Positions 61,640 to 64,000 of a DNA stretch of 64,000 bases are shown piece after piece (the stretch's first letter is position 1; each line of letters opens with the position of its first letter). The notes beneath the pieces are model-generated. The model saw only the letters and a program-made list of their open reading frames with translations. It had not been told where the DNA came from and made no database searches. Made by a program: the position numbers and the translations under genes. This stretch comes from Prinia subflava (Eukaryota > Chordata > Aves > Passeriformes > Cisticolidae). The stretch is taken from positions 57,727,485-57,791,484 of the forward strand of contig NC_086248.1 in NCBI RefSeq assembly GCF_021018805.1. The letters are read 5' to 3'.

Positions 61640-62050
61640 CAGAACAGTCAGGGTCTTGGACAATGAGAAAATTACAAGTGTGATACTGATAATTAAAAAA
61701 GGGGAAGCAGGTGAGTTATTTTTAGTCTGTCAGTTCAGTTCTCTGATAAATTCTGAAACAAATAATTATGTGATATTTTGTAGGCACCCTTGAGATAACA
61801 AAATAAAGATTACTGTTATGAATTTGTCAAGAACAAAATGTTAAACCAGTCTTTTTTTTTTTTTTTTTTTAAATAGCAACCCATTGGCAGGTAAGAAAGA
61901 ATCAGCAGGAGCTGGCATTTGACACTCTTTCGCATGTCCTTGTAAGTAAACTACAGAAAAATGGTCAAAATGAAATTGTTGAGGTGTAGAATCAAAATTT
62001 ATACAGTACCCATTTTCTCAGGTGGCATCCAAGGTTTGCAGTCAAAGTGA
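61640..62050 (+). mobile_element. Probable second old CR1 RT fragment
   Basis: GTGATACTGATAATTAAAAA followed by AGGGGAAGCAGG resembles the 'V-PI-KKG' box at the start of CR1 RT. TATGAATTTGTCAAGAACAA with ATGTTAAACCAG resembles the 'GFVKGKSCLTNL' box. GCATTTGACACTCTTTCGCA with TGTCCTTG resembles the 'AFDTV-H-IL' box. A 19-T run (61852-61870) interrupts it. It overlaps in RT position with the 60.1-60.8 kb fragment, so it is a separate copy. Confidence 0.5.
61852..61870. repeat. Poly-T run (19 T)
   Basis: An uninterrupted run of 19 T inside a CR1-like stretch. Confidence 0.95.
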
Positions 62051-64000
62051 TAGGATGGATCAAGTGGGGACTTGGGTAGTATATACTCAAAGGACTTTCT
62101 GGGAAATAAAGGGAGACAGTTCAATAGGAACAAGTTCAAGGTACTACCTGTAGTTAGTTAATAAATGGAAGCAGTCAATATTTGCCCTGAGGCAGTCTGC
62201 CAGCATGTGCACCAGTCGATGGAGCCATGAGAAGGGAGGTGAGTGCCAAGGCAGCAGCCTGCCACAAGAGGATCTGGGGCTTACAGAGAAGCACAGGATG
62301 AACAGCTCCACGTGCAGAAGGCCAATGTTGCAGCTGGTAGGGGAAGGAAGGTGAAAACCCAGGAATCAACCAGATACCTGCTGTTGTTATTTCTGAATAG
62401 GCCAGGGCAAGAGCTTTGCACCTCATTTTGGGTGGTAAGAATGAAGAAAAATGAGGACTACCTGGAAGGATGAATGTGTACAAACTGTGAGAATGATTAG
62501 AGGGCTAGCAGGCATCACTCACTGGCTGAAATAATGAGATTGGTTAACTTGAAGTAAAGGGGTCCAAGGGGGCAAGGAAGCAGTCTTCGTATACATGAAA
62601 GGCTCTTGAGAGGAGGAGGAGGAAAATAAAATATTTCCATGGTTATAGTAGCAGGGGCAAGGGGTAGTGGTTATGACTCTACTGGATGTGAAGCAGACAT
62701 AATAAAATAAGACACAGGAAAATCTTTCTAGAAACAAATCCCTAGAATAGATTCCAGTATGGCAGTGTTGGTGATGCCTCATTACTACAAGTGGTTAGGG
62801 CAGGTTAGCCAAATCTGTCCTGGAAAAGACAGAGGCACAAAGCGATCCTGCTGTGGGACAAAATGATTCTGAGACTTCATTTTCTTCCCATACTATGTTG
62901 TTTCTGACTTCTTAATTTTAAATTAAAAACCTTTTCTGAACTGCATTCCCTTCCTCTGTGCTTTATTTTGTGTTCTCTTTGATGTGGTATGTTCTTTGAA
63001 TAGTGCCGCTGATACTTTTCTGTTCATCTGTTCTACTCGATTCAAAATCTTTGAAATTGTCTGCAAGACACTTTTATTCCTAGTCTGCAATAACAACCTG
63101 ATACTTGACACAATAATCACTGAAGAGCATGATTGCTTCAGTGCTTGATGAAAATCTTGGCAAGAATTAGAAATACAGTGTTTGTTTTCTGAGTACCCCT
63201 TGGCTTTTTGGGGGGATTCTACCCTTTAAATATTTTATTCGTCATCTCTTCTACCTCCACCTGTTGTATTCTGTTCTCCAAAGCCAGTAAGTTCATTAGG
63301 AACTTGTTCTTGTTCTCTGAACTTACACAGTCCTGTTCCCTCTTTAGGCACACTGCTTCCCTCAGTGTTGCCTGGGCTAAGTAAAGGAGGATTTACTGTA
63401 ATTACTTAGTGAATTTGGAGAGAGCTTTATATTGTTGGTGACTGGGACTAATATAGGTGTGTTTGCTGTGTGTTTGTCAGAGCAGAAGGAGTTAAACAGA
63501 TAAAAGGCTGCTATCTGGTCTCCTGTGTGCATTATTTTACTCCCAGGGCAGATTTTTTACCTTTGCTGACAAGCAAGTGCCCACCCACTCTCTTGTTAGG
63601 AGAAGACAGAGCAGTAAGTCAACATGTTTCTGTCTTCTGTTGGGAAGTATTAAACTTTCCACAAGGCTTCATGTTGTGAGACAGTGTGGTGAAGCATCTA
63701 TTCCTGTCACCATCACCTGGAAGTTCTGTGATGAAAAATTGCTTCCAAATAAGATCAACCATTTAGATCTGCTTCTGAAAAAACCCCACCCTTGAATCTA
63801 TGTTGGAGCCATCTGTTTTAAGTAGACTCTTAAAAAGCCATAGGAGGGTGTCTCACAACTCAGATGGGGTGTTTCCAGTTTAAGGATGAAGCAGGAATGG
63901 GACTTCCATGAGCAGGAAGCACAGGCAATCTGTACCCTGCAGCAGGCAGAAAACCACATCTGAGCCTCAGCCAGCCCAGCTGTGTGCCTGGATGAGTTGT
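62051..64000. other. Intergenic DNA, nothing firmly recognised
   Basis: The CR1-like character may continue weakly to about 62.7 kb, but I cannot place it. The remainder is AT-rich with chance ORFs under 105 codons. No exon of the neighbouring gene expected from vertebrate synteny (IYD) is recognisable. Confidence 0.4.

Noticed and set aside
36876..64000. Exons of IYD, the neighbour of PPP1R14C in vertebrate synteny
   Set aside because: Searched by eye for its nitroreductase-domain motifs on both strands and saw none; the gene probably lies beyond the window.
1..64000. CRISPR array, bacterial operon, phage or plasmid system
   Set aside because: No regularly spaced repeats, no Shine-Dalgarno-led gene runs, and the content is plainly vertebrate: spliced exons, CR1 and LTRs.

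Overview
The window is vertebrate, almost certainly avian, nuclear DNA. It contains CR1-type LINE 3' ends carrying the bird-typical 8-bp tail repeat (variants of ATTCTGTG), two solo endogenous-retrovirus LTRs, mostly non-coding sequence, short spliced exons with GT-AG borders, and long AT-rich introns. A songbird is a reasonable guess from the LTR and CR1 style, but this is inference. I see no bacterial, plasmid or phage feature. Nearly every open frame of 60-220 codons looks like chance or repeat-derived.

The only host gene I can identify is the 3' portion of PPP1R14C (KEPI, a PKC-potentiated inhibitor of protein phosphatase 1), on the + strand. Three consecutive coding exons are visible: 23975-24058, 25400-25432 and 35546-35620 (stop at 35618-35620). 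The last is followed by a roughly 1.25 kb 3' UTR with an AATAAA signal at 36851-36856. Together they encode the last 63 residues of the protein. Exon 1, which carries the N-terminus and the inhibitory phospho-threonine segment, is not in the window. Positions 1-23974 are therefore read as the 3' part of intron 1.

Layout: 1-23974 is intron 1, with a GC-rich start, one antisense CR1 tail, a perfect 16-bp-stem inverted repeat, short tandem duplications and a possible CTCF-type site. 24059-25399 is intron 2. 25433-35545 is intron 3, with a 1,380-bp solo LTR flanked by a perfect 5-bp target duplication, a sense CR1 fragment with a still-open ORF2 tail, and an antisense CR1 tail. From about 36.9 to 64 kb is apparently intergenic, with no gene I can support. 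It holds a 534-bp solo LTR (42009-42542, probable 4-bp duplication) and, from about 52.3 kb on, a cluster of old CR1 fragments, most in + orientation, including reverse-transcriptase remnants with a damaged catalytic motif.

I found no convincing novel multi-gene system. The most interesting points are the young-looking sense-oriented solo LTR with its own poly(A) signal just downstream of a 33-nt exon, the frame-neutral small exons of PPP1R14C, a perfect hairpin in intron 1, and the clustered ancient CR1 pieces.
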